Positions 1 through 9,273 of a DNA stretch of 64,000 bases are shown in pieces. The translations under genes were made by a program, and so were the position numbers. Below the pieces are notes generated by a model, which worked only from the letters and a program-made list of their open reading frames with translations, ran no database searches and was not told where the DNA came from. Source of the stretch: JAGNKE01 sp965230245 (GTDB lineage Bacteria > Pseudomonadota > Alphaproteobacteria > Micavibrionales > Micavibrionaceae); assembly GCA_965230245.1 (NCBI GenBank), contig OZ246000.1, forward strand, positions 1,984,001-2,048,000, read 5' to 3'. Within the stretch, counting starts at the first letter, position 1, and each line of letters opens with the position of its first letter.

Positions 1-397
1 CGGCTCCAAGATTGTAAACCCCGCGTGCCGCATTACCGATACCTTTAACAACAAGATTATCAGCGGTGTACCAGACAGCATCAACTGCCAAACCACCGAT
101 AGAAACAACTGAATCTGAAAGACCCTGTCCGAGCTGACGAGCTGCAAGGCCCGGTTCCGAAATAACAAACTCACCATATTCAACGATTCCGTTTCCTATG
201 GCTTTCCAGTTTTCACCGTCTGTAACTTCATTCCAAGCAGTAGTGGCACCCGATGCTATTGCGGAACCTGCCGCTTTCCAGTTTTCACCATCAGTAACAG
301 TATCCCATGTCGCAGAGGCGGCACTACCAATTGCTGACCCGGCAGATTTAACCCCGTCCCAAGCGTTACCTAGCGCTCTACTTAATGACCATCCCAT
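1..397 (-). CDS. Repeat-containing protein of unknown function, 3' end outside window
   Basis: An open frame starts at ATG 395-397 and runs off the window edge without a stop (about 132 codons seen). A GGGAG ribosome site lies 8 nt upstream of the ATG. The product is rich in Gly, Ala, Ser and Trp. It carries a tandem repeat of roughly 27 residues built on W-x-x-V-T-D-G-E-N-W-K-A followed by small-residue helix-like stretches (residues about 22-50 and 51-75). I see no signal peptide. The repeat and the Ala/Gly-rich segments resemble those of large surface or toxin-like proteins, but I do not recognise the family. The AT-rich upstream gap sets it apart from the purH region. The gene itself is well supported; the function is unknown. 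Confidence 0.7.
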   Translation of the reverse strand, partial: MGWSLSRALGNAWDGVKSAGSAIGSAASATWDTVTDGENWKAAGSAIASGATTAWNEVTDGENWKAIGNGIVEYGEFVISEPGLAARQLGQGLSDSVVSIGGLAVDAVWYTADNLVVKGIGNAARGVYNLGA

Positions 398-419
398 TAC
401 CTTAACTCCCGAAGGTTAA

Positions 420-797
420 AATACTCAGCGGCTATTTTAACCCTATTTCTTTATATTCACTTTAAAATCTACCTGAAAACCCAGAAAAGCAGCAAATATT
501 CTTAATTTTTTACTTGTTATGCTACTTTTCTTCCCGCTTCTGGTTCTCAGGTTTCACCCTAATTTTCCTCAAAGGCCTTTTTCTGGTCTTTTTTCATATA
601 TCGGATTATAGGCAGGAGTCTGCACCTTATGCAAGAAAAAATTACTCCAAAGAAAATAGAAGTAAAGTAAGTATTTAGTGTAAAAAATACTTAATAAGAA
701 GTTTTAAAGGCTTTTGTTTTATTTTTATTACTATAATTTAAAGTAAAATCTAAGTAAAAATTAAATAAAACTTATTTTAGGATCGGTTTTGGTTCTA
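420..797. other. AT-rich intergenic gap between repeat-protein gene and purH
   Basis: About 380 bases with no convincing gene on either strand. The part nearest purH (about 640-780) is extremely AT-rich with repeated AAGTAAA-like words. An 8-bp inverted repeat, AAGTATTT/AAATACTT, lies at 669-676 and 685-692. The promoter of the repeat-protein gene must lie here, and any purH transcription stop would also be here, but no GC-rich hairpin with a T-run is visible. Confidence 0.5.
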
Positions 798-2402
798 TTA
801 GTGTCGGAAATGGCGTATCCCTGTCATAATCATCGCTAACCCGCGCTCATTGGCCGCCTCGATGACTTCTTGGTCCCGAATTGACCCGCCCGGATGGATC
901 ACAGCCGTCACACCGGCCTCGGCGGCGGCAATTAATCCGTCCGCAAAAGGGAAGAATGCATCGGAGGCAACGACCGACCCGCGGGTCAAAGGTTCGTCAA
1001 ATCCTGCGTTCTTGGCGGCTTCCTCTGCTTTCCACGCGGCAATACGGCAAGAGTCAATACGGCTCATTTGGCCTGCGCCGATTCCAACGGTTGCGCCGTC
1101 TTTTGCGTAAACAATGGCATTTGATTTAACGTGCTTACAGACCTGAAAAGCGAAGAGAAGGTCTTGAAGCTCTTGTTTAGTAGGTTCTCTGTCAGAGACG
1201 ACTTTCATTTTTTCGTCATCCACGGTCATGGTGTCGGCATCTTGAATAAGGAAACCGCCCGCAATCCGCATAATCGTGCGGTAAGATTGCTTGGGATCAG
1301 GCATCGCACCGGTGGTCAAAACGCGGATTTTGTCTTTCTTTTTCAGAATATCAATCGCATCACCCTCAATCGACGGGGCAATAATAACCTCCACAAAACG
1401 CTCCAGAATGGCTTCGGCCAATTCCGCTGTCAAAGTCTGGTTGGTAGCAATAATACCGCCATAGGCGCTAATCTGGTCGCAAAGCAGAGCCTTTTTATAG
1501 GCATCAACAGTGTCTTTACCGACGGCAACACCGCACGGATTGGCATGTTTAATGATAGCAACCGCTGGCTCTTCGAATTCCGCGACCAGTTCAAACGCCG
1601 CATTCGTGTCATTCAGGTTGTTAAAGGATAGCTCTTTACCCTGAACCTGAGATGCAGTTGCCGCACCAGGGCGCGGAGTATGCTCCATCACATAGAGTGA
1701 ACCGCGTTGATGCGGGTTTTCACCGTATCGAAGAGTCTGTTTCAACGTTCCGGACAAGCTGATGCGGCGCGGATAAGCTTCATCCGTCTGCGTCGCAAAC
1801 CAGCTGGAAATACTGGAATCGTACGTAGCTGTAATGGAAAACGCAGTCAGAGAAAGGATTTGACGCATGGGGTAGGTGGTTGCACCGCCCGTTTTGTCCA
1901 TCTCATCCATAACCTTCTTATAATCTTTCGGATCTGTAACAACCGTAACGAATTTATGGTTTTTGGCCGCCGCACGGATCATAGCCGGCCCGCCAATATC
2001 AATGTTTTCAACGCAAGTCGCGAAGCCTGCACCGCTCTGAACCGTCTCTGTAAACGGGTAGAGGTTAATCACGACCATGTCGATTGGCCCGATATCGTTC
2101 TCATCCATAGCTTTTTTATGGTCTTCATCATCGCGTTTGCCAAGAATACCGCCGTGAACCTTGGGGTGCAGCGTTTTAACGCGCCCGCCCATAATCTCGG
2201 GAAATCCTGTGTAATCTGAAACCTCGGTGACTTCGACTCCGGCCTCAATCAACGTCTTCGCCGTTCCGCCCGTGGAAATGATGTCTACGCCGTGGGAGCG
2301 CAATCCCTGTGCAAACCCGACAATGTCCGTCTTGTCGGAAACAGAAATCAGGGCACGGCGAATCTTAACCGCTGTCGGATCATGGATCGTATCGTTGCTC
2401 AT
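798..2402 (-). CDS. purH: Bifunctional AICAR formyltransferase / IMP cyclohydrolase PurH
   Basis: Catalyses the last two steps of IMP synthesis in the cytosol: formylation of AICAR, then ring closure to IMP. The 534-residue length is standard. The N-terminal MGS-like cyclohydrolase domain (about 12-200) shows the ISTGGTAKTL and GGRVKTLHPK motifs. The C-terminal formyltransferase domain carries the catalytic K-H-x-N-P-C-G motif near residue 285, and the C-terminus ends in G-I-R-H-F-R-H as in the family. It lies about 100 bp downstream of cheR in the same direction, but is a housekeeping gene and probably has its own promoter in the AT-rich 2403-2505 gap. Confidence 0.97.
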   Translation of the reverse strand: MSNDTIHDPTAVKIRRALISVSDKTDIVGFAQGLRSHGVDIISTGGTAKTLIEAGVEVTEVSDYTGFPEIMGGRVKTLHPKVHGGILGKRDDEDHKKAMDENDIGPIDMVVINLYPFTETVQSGAGFATCVENIDIGGPAMIRAAAKNHKFVTVVTDPKDYKKVMDEMDKTGGATTYPMRQILSLTAFSITATYDSSISSWFATQTDEAYPRRISLSGTLKQTLRYGENPHQRGSLYVMEHTPRPGAATASQVQGKELSFNNLNDTNAAFELVAEFEEPAVAIIKHANPCGVAVGKDTVDAYKKALLCDQISAYGGIIATNQTLTAELAEAILERFVEVIIAPSIEGDAIDILKKKDKIRVLTTGAMPDPKQSYRTIMRIAGGFLIQDADTMTVDDEKMKVVSDREPTKQELQDLLFAFQVCKHVKSNAIVYAKDGATVGIGAGQMSRIDSCRIAAWKAEEAAKNAGFDEPLTRGSVVASDAFFPFADGLIAAAEAGVTAVIHPGGSIRDQEVIEAANERGLAMIMTGIRHFRH

Positions 2403-2505
2403 AACAGAACCTTATTTTATGAAAATTTAAATGCAAAATATATCGCGCGGCTAATAAACACGATTATTGTAAATTTGCAAGACCCGCGCCGTGAATAGAC
2501 TATTT

Positions 2506-3348
2506 TTATACAGCTTTGGCCTTTTGGCAATGCACGCTGCCCGGTTTTGCATAAAGCCCGCGCTGCTCGGGAACCGTCTGGAAGGCATCCGTAATCCCGA
2601 GAACCGTTTCCGCGCCGCCGAGAAATAATAGCCCGTCATCGGCCAGTTGGGTACTCATCCGCTCCAGAATATCCTTCTTGGTCGGCTGGTCGAAGTAGAT
2701 AAGGACGTTCCGGCAAAAGATAATATCAAACTTGCCAAGCTTAGCCATGCTATCCAGCAAATTAAAGTAATCGAACTTCACCATGCCGCGGATATCATCG
2801 TTCAACTGCCATTTGTCATCTTGCTGTGTGAAGTACTTCATCAGCATCTGAACAGGCAGCCCGCGCTGTACCTCGAACTGAGTAAAAAGACCGCCTTTGG
2901 CTTGCTCGAGAATTTCATGCGAAATATCAGTAGCCACAATTTCATAACGCCAGCCGGGCATTTTGGCTTCTTCTTCCCGAAGTGTGAGGGAAATAGAGTA
3001 AGGTTCCTGACCGCTTGAACTCGCCGCGCACCAGATTCTAAGCTTGTTGCCTCGGCTCGATTGCTCTTTGAAATAGGGTAGAACATAGTCCTTAAAAACA
3101 TTGAAAGGACGGATGTCCCGAAAAAACGACGTTTCATTCGTCGTCATCGCTTCGACAATATCCGTAATCAAATCCTTAGGTGGAACGCCGCGAAGAACAT
3201 TCGTCATCGCGTCTATGCTCTCATATCCCCATTTCTTTGCAACGGGATTTAGCCGCGAATCTAGCAGGTAAGATTTGTCCTGTGTCAGAACAAGACCCGA
3301 CTTCTCTTTCAGCATATCGCGGTAAATATCAAAATCCGTAATGCGCAT
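2506..3348 (-). CDS. cheR: Chemotaxis protein methyltransferase CheR
   Basis: S-adenosylmethionine-dependent methyltransferase that methylates glutamates of chemoreceptors, opposing CheB. The 280-residue length is normal. An all-helical N-terminal domain (about 1-75) is followed by the SAM-binding Rossmann domain with W-C-A-A-S-S-S-G-Q-E-P-Y-S near 106-118, the acidic A-T-D-I-S strand, and F-C-R-N-V-L-I-Y-F near residue 210. It is last in the cheA-cheW-cheY-cheB-cheR run, 45 bp after cheB. No receptor (MCP) gene is present in the window, so its substrates are encoded elsewhere. Confidence 0.96.
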   Translation of the reverse strand: MRITDFDIYRDMLKEKSGLVLTQDKSYLLDSRLNPVAKKWGYESIDAMTNVLRGVPPKDLITDIVEAMTTNETSFFRDIRPFNVFKDYVLPYFKEQSSRGNKLRIWCAASSSGQEPYSISLTLREEEAKMPGWRYEIVATDISHEILEQAKGGLFTQFEVQRGLPVQMLMKYFTQQDDKWQLNDDIRGMVKFDYFNLLDSMAKLGKFDIIFCRNVLIYFDQPTKKDILERMSTQLADDGLLFLGGAETVLGITDAFQTVPEQRGLYAKPGSVHCQKAKAV

Positions 3349-3393
3349 AAATTATCGTTCCTTTGTCATTCTTTGTTAATCAAACCGACCGAA

Positions 3394-4518
3394 TTACCCA
3401 AAGACCGCACGCCTGATCCATGGTCCGAGATCATCAAGCGGCAAAACTTTTGAACACAACCCATTCTGGGCGACGGCGCCCGGCATGCCCCAAACCACAC
3501 TCGTAGCCTCATCTTGAGCAATAACACGCCCGCCGAGTTCGACTAAACCTTGGCCGCCTTTAAGCCCGTCGCCTCCCATACCCGTCAGAACAACAAACAG
3601 GATACGTTTACCGTAGATCGGAAGCAAAGACCGCATCATGGTGTCAACCGCTGGCTTACAGTAGTTTTCGGCAGGACCGTCATCAAGCACGATATACGTT
3701 CCGCCGTCCTTTTTCTCGAACGTCATATGTTTGCCGCCGCGGGCGACATAAATACATCCGTTTTCGACCTTCATTCCGTCTTCTGCCTCAAAGCTCTTGA
3801 TGCCCGTTTGCGAGGCAATGTGATTGGTAAGCGTGGTCGTGAATGTCGCAGGCATATGCTGCGTGATAACAATGGGGACGTTAAAATCTTTGCAATGTTT
3901 CAGAACATTAAAAAGCGCTTGCGGCCCGCCCGTGGAGCTGCCGATAGCGACAATGGCAGGTTTACCCGTGTATGCATTCGCATCATCACGCAAATTAATT
4001 GGTGCTGAGTCGGATGTTTTAGGCTGGACTGCTTGCGGTGATGCGCTTTGTCCAGTATCACGCGGCTTGCGGGGCAGAGGCTTGCCTGCCGGACGCAAAG
4101 ATTTAACAAGAGCCAAAAGTGATTTCTGAAAGTCCGAGCCGATACCGCTATCAGACGCGCTTGAAGGCTTCACAATACATTCGACCGCACCCAGAGACAT
4201 AGCCTTCATGGACACGCTCGCACCTTTCTCGGTCAGGCTAGAACACATGATAACCTTCGTGTCGGGAGAAACTTGCAAGATTGTAGGCAAGGCCTGCAAT
4301 CCGTCCATCACAGGCATTTCGACATCCAAAATCATAACATCAGGTTTTTTCTGCTTGGCTGCATCTATAGCAAGCTCACCGTTGGAAACCGAACTAACAA
4401 CTTCAATACCGTAATCGTCCTGCAGCAAACGCCGGAGCGCACCGCGGATAACACTTGAGTCGTCAACCAGTGCAACGGTAATTTTATGGTTAGCATGAGA
4501 GTGAGAGAGTGGGGGCAT
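3394..4518 (-). CDS. cheB: Chemotaxis response regulator / protein-glutamate methylesterase CheB
   Basis: Two-domain enzyme that removes methyl groups from, and deamidates, chemoreceptors once phosphorylated by CheA. The receiver domain (about 13-130) has V-D-D-S near the start and the phosphoacceptor Asp in I-L-D-V-E-M-P. A linker rich in Ser/Pro/Lys leads to the esterase domain (about 185-374). Catalytic residues are visible as G-S-S-T-G-G-P (Ser), Q-H-M-P (His) and T-G-M-G-G-D-G (Asp). It sits between cheY and cheR. A weak GAGGA site lies 12 nt before the ATG. Confidence 0.97.
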   Translation of the reverse strand: MPPLSHSHANHKITVALVDDSSVIRGALRRLLQDDYGIEVVSSVSNGELAIDAAKQKKPDVMILDVEMPVMDGLQALPTILQVSPDTKVIMCSSLTEKGASVSMKAMSLGAVECIVKPSSASDSGIGSDFQKSLLALVKSLRPAGKPLPRKPRDTGQSASPQAVQPKTSDSAPINLRDDANAYTGKPAIVAIGSSTGGPQALFNVLKHCKDFNVPIVITQHMPATFTTTLTNHIASQTGIKSFEAEDGMKVENGCIYVARGGKHMTFEKKDGGTYIVLDDGPAENYCKPAVDTMMRSLLPIYGKRILFVVLTGMGGDGLKGGQGLVELGGRVIAQDEATSVVWGMPGAVAQNGLCSKVLPLDDLGPWIRRAVFG

Positions 4519-4579
4519 TCTAAAGTCAGATCCTCGGGGATAATATCATATACGGTAACGGGAAGAAAAGAACGCCTTT

Positions 4580-4948
4580 TTAAGTGATTAACCCGACTTG
4601 CAAAAACTTGGATTCTATAATCTCGCTGTCGAACGGCTTCATGATGTATTCATTCGCGCCAGACTGAATAGCCCTCTGGATATGCGCCATGTCGTTCTCT
4701 GTTGTGCAGAAGACAACTTTGGGATGATCGCCGTTATCCATAGCTCTGAGTTTTTCAAGAAATTCAATACCGCTCATAACCGGCATATTCCAGTCCAGAA
4801 TAATCGCATCCGGCATACTCGCCTGACATGCTTCGTAAGCTTTCTGGCCGTCCTCTGCTTCGGAACAGCTAAACCCTAAATCGGAAATAATGCGGCTGGC
4901 GACTTTGCGGACTACGCGGCTGTCATCGACAATAAGACATGTTTTCAT
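4580..4948 (-). CDS. cheY: Single-domain chemotaxis response regulator CheY
   Basis: Stand-alone receiver of 122 residues. It carries the acidic pair D8-D9, phosphoacceptor D52 in L-D-W-N-M-P, the Thr of C-T-T-E-N and the Lys of M-K-P-F-D. It would carry the CheA signal to the FliM/FliN switch. I place the start at ATG 4946-4948 because GGGAG lies 6-8 nt upstream; a longer frame beginning at 4975 would add nine unlikely residues. It is third in the che operon, 110 bp after cheW. Confidence 0.95.
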   Translation of the reverse strand: MKTCLIVDDSRVVRKVASRIISDLGFSCSEAEDGQKAYEACQASMPDAIILDWNMPVMSGIEFLEKLRAMDNGDHPKVVFCTTENDMAHIQRAIQSGANEYIMKPFDSEIIESKFLQVGLIT

Positions 4949-5058
4949 ATTTTGCTCTCCCGCCATACGATACACACATAGGCATACTATAGGTTTTGAT
5001 CACAAACAGTAACCGCTTTTTATTATTATGTGGTTAAATTTGTCCGAATAAAAGCCGA

Positions 5059-5517
5059 TTAGGCGGTTATCGTTTCCAGAAGCTTCGGAACATCCATAAT
5101 GATCAAAAGTTCGGAGTCTAATTGATAAACGCCGCTGGCGATATCGCGCCATTTCTCATGCAGTGTGCCCGGGTTTTTTTCAATGGATCTTTTATCAAGA
5201 CTGAGAACATCACCCACGGCATCAATAATAAGGCTGAACAGTTCATTGTTATATTCAACGACAACACTCATAGCTTTACCGTCCTGATGTGCCCCTATGC
5301 CAAGACTGCGCCGCACATCAATGGCCGTAACAATTCTACCGCGCAGGTTAAGTGAACCGGCAATTTCTGGGCGCGCAAGCGGAATGCGCGTGACCTGCTG
5401 CTGCCGCAAAACATCCTGAATCTGTAAAACAGGAATGCCGAACTTCTGTTTATCAATCAAAACCGTCAAATAGTCCGATTGCGACTCAACATCAATTTGA
5501 TCTTCTGCAACATTCAT
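5059..5517 (-). CDS. cheW: Chemotaxis coupling protein CheW
   Basis: Scaffold linking CheA to chemoreceptors. The 152-residue protein is one CheW domain. It begins with a short acidic segment, then Y-L-T-V-L-I-D-K-Q-K-F-G-I-P, the conserved G-S-L-N-L-R-G-R-I-V-T-A-I-D-V-R-R core near residues 74-90, and a D-A-V-G-D-V strand. It lies 41 bp after cheA, before cheY. CheA itself carries two further CheW-type domains, so this is one of three such folds in the operon. Confidence 0.95.
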   Translation of the reverse strand: MNVAEDQIDVESQSDYLTVLIDKQKFGIPVLQIQDVLRQQQVTRIPLARPEIAGSLNLRGRIVTAIDVRRSLGIGAHQDGKAMSVVVEYNNELFSLIIDAVGDVLSLDKRSIEKNPGTLHEKWRDIASGVYQLDSELLIIMDVPKLLETITA

Positions 5518-5558
5518 ATCCGGTATACCTCGTACTGTAGGTTAGCCCAAAACCTGAT

Positions 5559-8432
5559 TTATTCCGCGACCGCGCTCACGCCTTTACCGTCGTCCTTGTC
5601 ATTTTGTAAGGTTTTTGACAATGACTGCAGCAACGTATCGCGGTCGAATTTGGCAACATAGTCATGGAAGCCGACATCCTTTCCACGGTCAATATCCTGC
5701 GGCGTAGCATGGGACGACAAGGCGACAATAGGAATGTCCTGCCAGGAATTTGTTTCCTTGACCTTTTGTGCAAATTCAAACCCATCCATATCCGGCATTT
5801 CAATATCGCTGATAATCACATCGAACTTTGCACCGTCTTCACAAAGTTGAAGCGCATCATGCGGGCTTTCGAGCGTTGTAACGTCATATCCGGCGACACT
5901 CAGAAGTGGCGTCAGCATATTGCGGAAGAACGGGCTGTCATCGACAAGCAGAATGCTCTTTTTGCTCGAACTCTCTGCCTCCTTACCGAAAGGCGTGTCA
6001 TCATGATCCTTATACCAAGTCGTATCAACAGAGTTTAGATAATAGCCGACATCTACGACATCCGTGGCTTTTCCGTTAATAATAGCGCTGCCAAGCAATC
6101 CCTGCTTGCTTCCTGAAATCTGAACATCGACCTTGTGCTCGGTGATATCGATAATCTGATCAACAATCAAACCCATGGTCATATTTTTCTCGGTAAAAAC
6201 AAGAACGGGCTTTTGCTCGTGCCCTTCGATCGTCACGCCATGCGAAAACGGAACCAAGGGCATCAACGTATCACGATATTGCACCATCATCTGGTCGCCT
6301 GAATATTCGATGTTCTTAACATCAACATTCTCAAGCCGCGCCACAAGTGAAAGAGGAACGGCCTTTGGCGCAGCATCTCCTGCAGAAAAAAGGATCAGCG
6401 ATGTTTTCTTCTGTGAATCCGGAACAAGACTGGTGATATGATCGTCCTGTCCGACCTTTTCTGCTACCGTGGCAGCGCCGGAGCTTTCCGCGATACCATT
6501 CGGATCAAGGATCATAATGACGCTACCGTCACCGAGGATCGTATTTCCTGAAAAAAGGTTCAGACCTTTCAACATGGATGATACGGGCTTAACGACAATC
6601 TCTTCAGTGTCAAAGACCCGGTCGACAATAATTCCGAATTCATAACTGCCGACCTGCGTGACAACGATATAATTATTCTTCGCATCCGCCAATCCCTTGG
6701 AGCCTCCCTCGGGGAAGGGGACGATATTGCCGTCTTCCTGTGGCTCGGCAGCATCATGCTGCGCTTTTTGCTCCTTGACCGCTTCTTCATTCAGAATGCT
6801 GACACTTCCCTGATTTAACTGCAGGATTTCACCAAGGGAAATTAGTGGCAATAGCCTTTCTCGCAAACGGAACACGGGTGTTTGGTTAATGTACTCAATA
6901 CGGTTATCACCCTGATCGGAAATCATGACCAACTCGCGCACGGAAAGCTGCGGTATGGCAAAGCGCTCCTCTCCGGCCTCTACGATCAGCGCAGAAACAA
7001 TCGCCAGCGTCAGAGGAATCTTAATCGTAAATGTCGAGCCTTTGCCTTCAACGGAGTTCAACTCGATGGAGCCGCCGATCTTCTCGATATTGGTGCGCAC
7101 AACATCCATCCCGACACCGCGCCCCGAAACGGACGTCACTTTTTCTGCTGTAGAGAAACCGGCCTTGAAAATAAATTGCTGGATTTGCTGCGGCGTCATC
7201 GCCTCCAGCTCTTCCGCAGTCGCCAGCTCGTTCGCAATGATTTTTGCCTTGATCTTATCAAGCGCAAGACCCTTACCGTCATCGGAAATCTTGATGATGA
7301 TGTGCCCGCCTTCATGAAAGGCTTCGAGAAGTATACGACCCACCTCCGGCTTTCCGGCCTTGATGCGGTCGGCGGGGCCTTCAATACCGTGATCACCGGA
7401 ATTCCGCACCATATGCGTGAGCGGGTCTTTGATCATCTCTAAAACCTGACGGTCAAGCTCCGTTTCCTGTCCGCGCATCTCCAGATTGATCTTCTTGTTC
7501 AGCTCCATAGAAAGGTCACGGATAATACGGGGCAATTTCGACCACGCATTGCCGATTGGCTGCATGCGGGTCTTCATAACACCCTCTTGCAGATCAGAAA
7601 CAACATGATTGAGGCGTTGTAACGGCGTGGAAAATTCCGATTCGGCATTCGTGCGCAAAATCTGCAGCAATTGGTTTCGCGTCAAAACAAGTTCGCTGAC
7701 CATCGTCATCAGGTTTTCAAGCACATCAACATTGACCCGCAAGGTTTGCGTTGTCAGCGGCGCTCCCTTATTTGGCGTTTTTTCGGCAGCGGTAGTATCA
7801 GGCGCAGCATCTGGAGGGGGCGGTGCGGAAATTTCCTCCTCTTCGACGTCTTCAACCTCGGCAGAAGCCGCCTCTGCTGCAGCAATATCCTCAGGGCCGG
7901 GTGCGGCAAGAAACGCAGCTTCCAGTTCTTCTTCACTGACGATCCCTGTTGTGTCGTCATCAAGAGCAGACGTCTCCACCCGCGCCGTATCTTTAACTTC
8001 AGGCTCCGGCTCGGCGGCAGTCGCACTTTCGTCGACCTCGGCTTCGGCAACGGCCTTGCCTTCATACGCTGCGTCCAGCTTCGCAATCAGGTCTTTATCA
8101 TCACCCGCAGGCTCCGATCCTGTCTGTTCGATTTCGGCAATGATGTATTTGATTCGGTCAATTGATTCGAAGATCAGCGTAACGTATTCAGGCGTCACTT
8201 CCAGTTCACCGTCGCGGAAACGTCCCAAAACATTTTCGGCATGGTGTGCGGTTTTCTCAAGGCGGGGGAGGCTTAGAAAGCCACACGTTCCTTTGATGGT
8301 ATGCATCAAACGAAAGATTTTACCCAACAAGTCTTTATCATTTGGATTTTGTTCAAGATTGACGAGGTCAACATCAAGCTCATCAATGCTTTCGTTTGTT
8401 TCTGTCAAGAATTCAACTATAAGATCATCCAT
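5559..8432 (-). CDS. cheA: Hybrid chemotaxis histidine kinase CheA with tandem CheW-type domains and C-terminal receiver
   Basis: Autophosphorylating kinase at the head of the che operon. Starting at ATG 8430-8432, which has a G-rich (GGGGGG) ribosome site, the protein is about 957 residues. Domains in order: HPt (about 1-105, phosphorylated His44 in M-H-T-I-K-G-T); a long acidic Ala/Glu/Pro linker; dimerisation helices; HATPase with the N-box H-M-V-R-N-S-G-D-H-G-I-E and glycine boxes G-D-D-G-K-G-L and G-R-G-V-G-M-D-V-V; a CheW domain; a second CheW-like half; and a receiver with L-V-D-D-S-P and the phosphoacceptor in I-S-D-I-E-M-P-D-M-D-G. The frame extends 8 codons further upstream, but that start lacks a ribosome site. 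The receiver may act as a phosphate sink or internal brake. Confidence 0.95.
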   Translation of the reverse strand: MDDLIVEFLTETNESIDELDVDLVNLEQNPNDKDLLGKIFRLMHTIKGTCGFLSLPRLEKTAHHAENVLGRFRDGELEVTPEYVTLIFESIDRIKYIIAEIEQTGSEPAGDDKDLIAKLDAAYEGKAVAEAEVDESATAAEPEPEVKDTARVETSALDDDTTGIVSEEELEAAFLAAPGPEDIAAAEAASAEVEDVEEEEISAPPPPDAAPDTTAAEKTPNKGAPLTTQTLRVNVDVLENLMTMVSELVLTRNQLLQILRTNAESEFSTPLQRLNHVVSDLQEGVMKTRMQPIGNAWSKLPRIIRDLSMELNKKINLEMRGQETELDRQVLEMIKDPLTHMVRNSGDHGIEGPADRIKAGKPEVGRILLEAFHEGGHIIIKISDDGKGLALDKIKAKIIANELATAEELEAMTPQQIQQFIFKAGFSTAEKVTSVSGRGVGMDVVRTNIEKIGGSIELNSVEGKGSTFTIKIPLTLAIVSALIVEAGEERFAIPQLSVRELVMISDQGDNRIEYINQTPVFRLRERLLPLISLGEILQLNQGSVSILNEEAVKEQKAQHDAAEPQEDGNIVPFPEGGSKGLADAKNNYIVVTQVGSYEFGIIVDRVFDTEEIVVKPVSSMLKGLNLFSGNTILGDGSVIMILDPNGIAESSGAATVAEKVGQDDHITSLVPDSQKKTSLILFSAGDAAPKAVPLSLVARLENVDVKNIEYSGDQMMVQYRDTLMPLVPFSHGVTIEGHEQKPVLVFTEKNMTMGLIVDQIIDITEHKVDVQISGSKQGLLGSAIINGKATDVVDVGYYLNSVDTTWYKDHDDTPFGKEAESSSKKSILLVDDSPFFRNMLTPLLSVAGYDVTTLESPHDALQLCEDGAKFDVIISDIEMPDMDGFEFAQKVKETNSWQDIPIVALSSHATPQDIDRGKDVGFHDYVAKFDRDTLLQSLSKTLQNDKDDGKGVSAVAE

Positions 8433-8631
8433 ACTCTGCCCCCCTAAAAGCAGCACAACCTGAGTAGCACGCGTGATATTGACCGTATCTAAAGTGTAAC
8501 GCAGCGAAGGTAAAAACTAACTTAAAAAGAACGCAGTGGGTGAAAGTATAAACGCAACTCGCGTCAAGATTGTAAGGTTTTAAACGGAATTACCATTGTG
8601 TGTAGACCAAACGCTTTCTAATATACGATAT

Positions 8632-9270
8632 CTAACTAAGGCTCAGGCGCAAGTTTATTTCATCGTTTTGCGGTTCAGGAACGTGGATAGAATAACCGTA
8701 ATGTTCGGCAAAGAGCCGTGTCATAAACGGATGAACGCTTTTCGGCTCAAGTTGTTCGGGTGCTATACCGTTTTGCAGAACCTCTTTATATCCCTCCCGG
8801 AACGACGCGCCTTGCCCCGTCGCGGTGAAATGCACACTCCCGTCAGTGCCGTCCTTCACGACAATAGTCCCGCCGCGCGGCAACGTATCGGTCATGGCCA
8901 GAAGGCAGCAAAGAAGAACCTTACAAAACCCAGCAGGAGGATCGCTAATCCCGAGCGGGGCGTAAGGGTCCCAGTCCTGTTTGACTTTGGCATCTCCCGC
9001 AATATAACCGCCGAAAACCTGATGAATATCTTCGGGCTTGATACTGGGATCCGCACCGCCGCCGCCATAGGCAAGGCGCAGAGCTTTAAGCTTGGCAGAA
9101 GCTTGTGATGCGCTGTAAGAAATAAGCCCCATGGCTTCCTCGTCCGCATCGCCGCCCATATCGGCCATAAATTCAATACCGTTGGAAACAGCGCCGATCG
9201 GACTGATCAAATCATGGCAAATTTTAGAGGAAACGATTTCGATAACGCGAAGCGGAAGTTGAATACTCAT
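8632..9270 (-). CDS. chpT: ChpT-like histidine phosphotransferase
   Basis: Resembles the dimeric phosphotransferase that passes phosphate from the kinase CckA to CtrA and CpdR in alphaproteobacteria. The 212-residue protein starts with a DHp-like helix carrying I-C-H-D-L-I-S-P-I-G-A (His19 is the expected phosphorylated residue). It ends with a degenerate ATPase-like domain that has no nucleotide-binding glycine boxes, as in ChpT. It lies about 200 bp upstream of cheA on the same strand, with ctrA in the same window at 47.7 kb. Its ATG follows directly on a perfect 14-bp hairpin that would hide the ribosome site. Whether it also serves the Che pathway is open. Confidence 0.85.
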   Translation of the reverse strand: MSIQLPLRVIEIVSSKICHDLISPIGAVSNGIEFMADMGGDADEEAMGLISYSASQASAKLKALRLAYGGGGADPSIKPEDIHQVFGGYIAGDAKVKQDWDPYAPLGISDPPAGFCKVLLCCLLAMTDTLPRGGTIVVKDGTDGSVHFTATGQGASFREGYKEVLQNGIAPEQLEPKSVHPFMTRLFAEHYGYSIHVPEPQNDEINLRLSLS

Positions 9271-9273
9271 AAA

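Noticed and set aside
198..419. Plus-strand ORF with internal repeat
   Set aside because: It is the mirror of the repeat-protein gene on the minus strand, which has a proper ribosome site.
669..692. 8-bp AT-rich inverted repeat upstream of the repeat-protein gene as terminator
   Set aside because: No GC pairs worth the name and no clear T-run; weak hairpins are expected by chance in such AT-rich DNA.
7609..8463. 284-codon Ser/Ala-rich plus-strand ORF
   Set aside because: Antisense to the acidic linker and HPt domain of cheA; composition is the complement of that linker.
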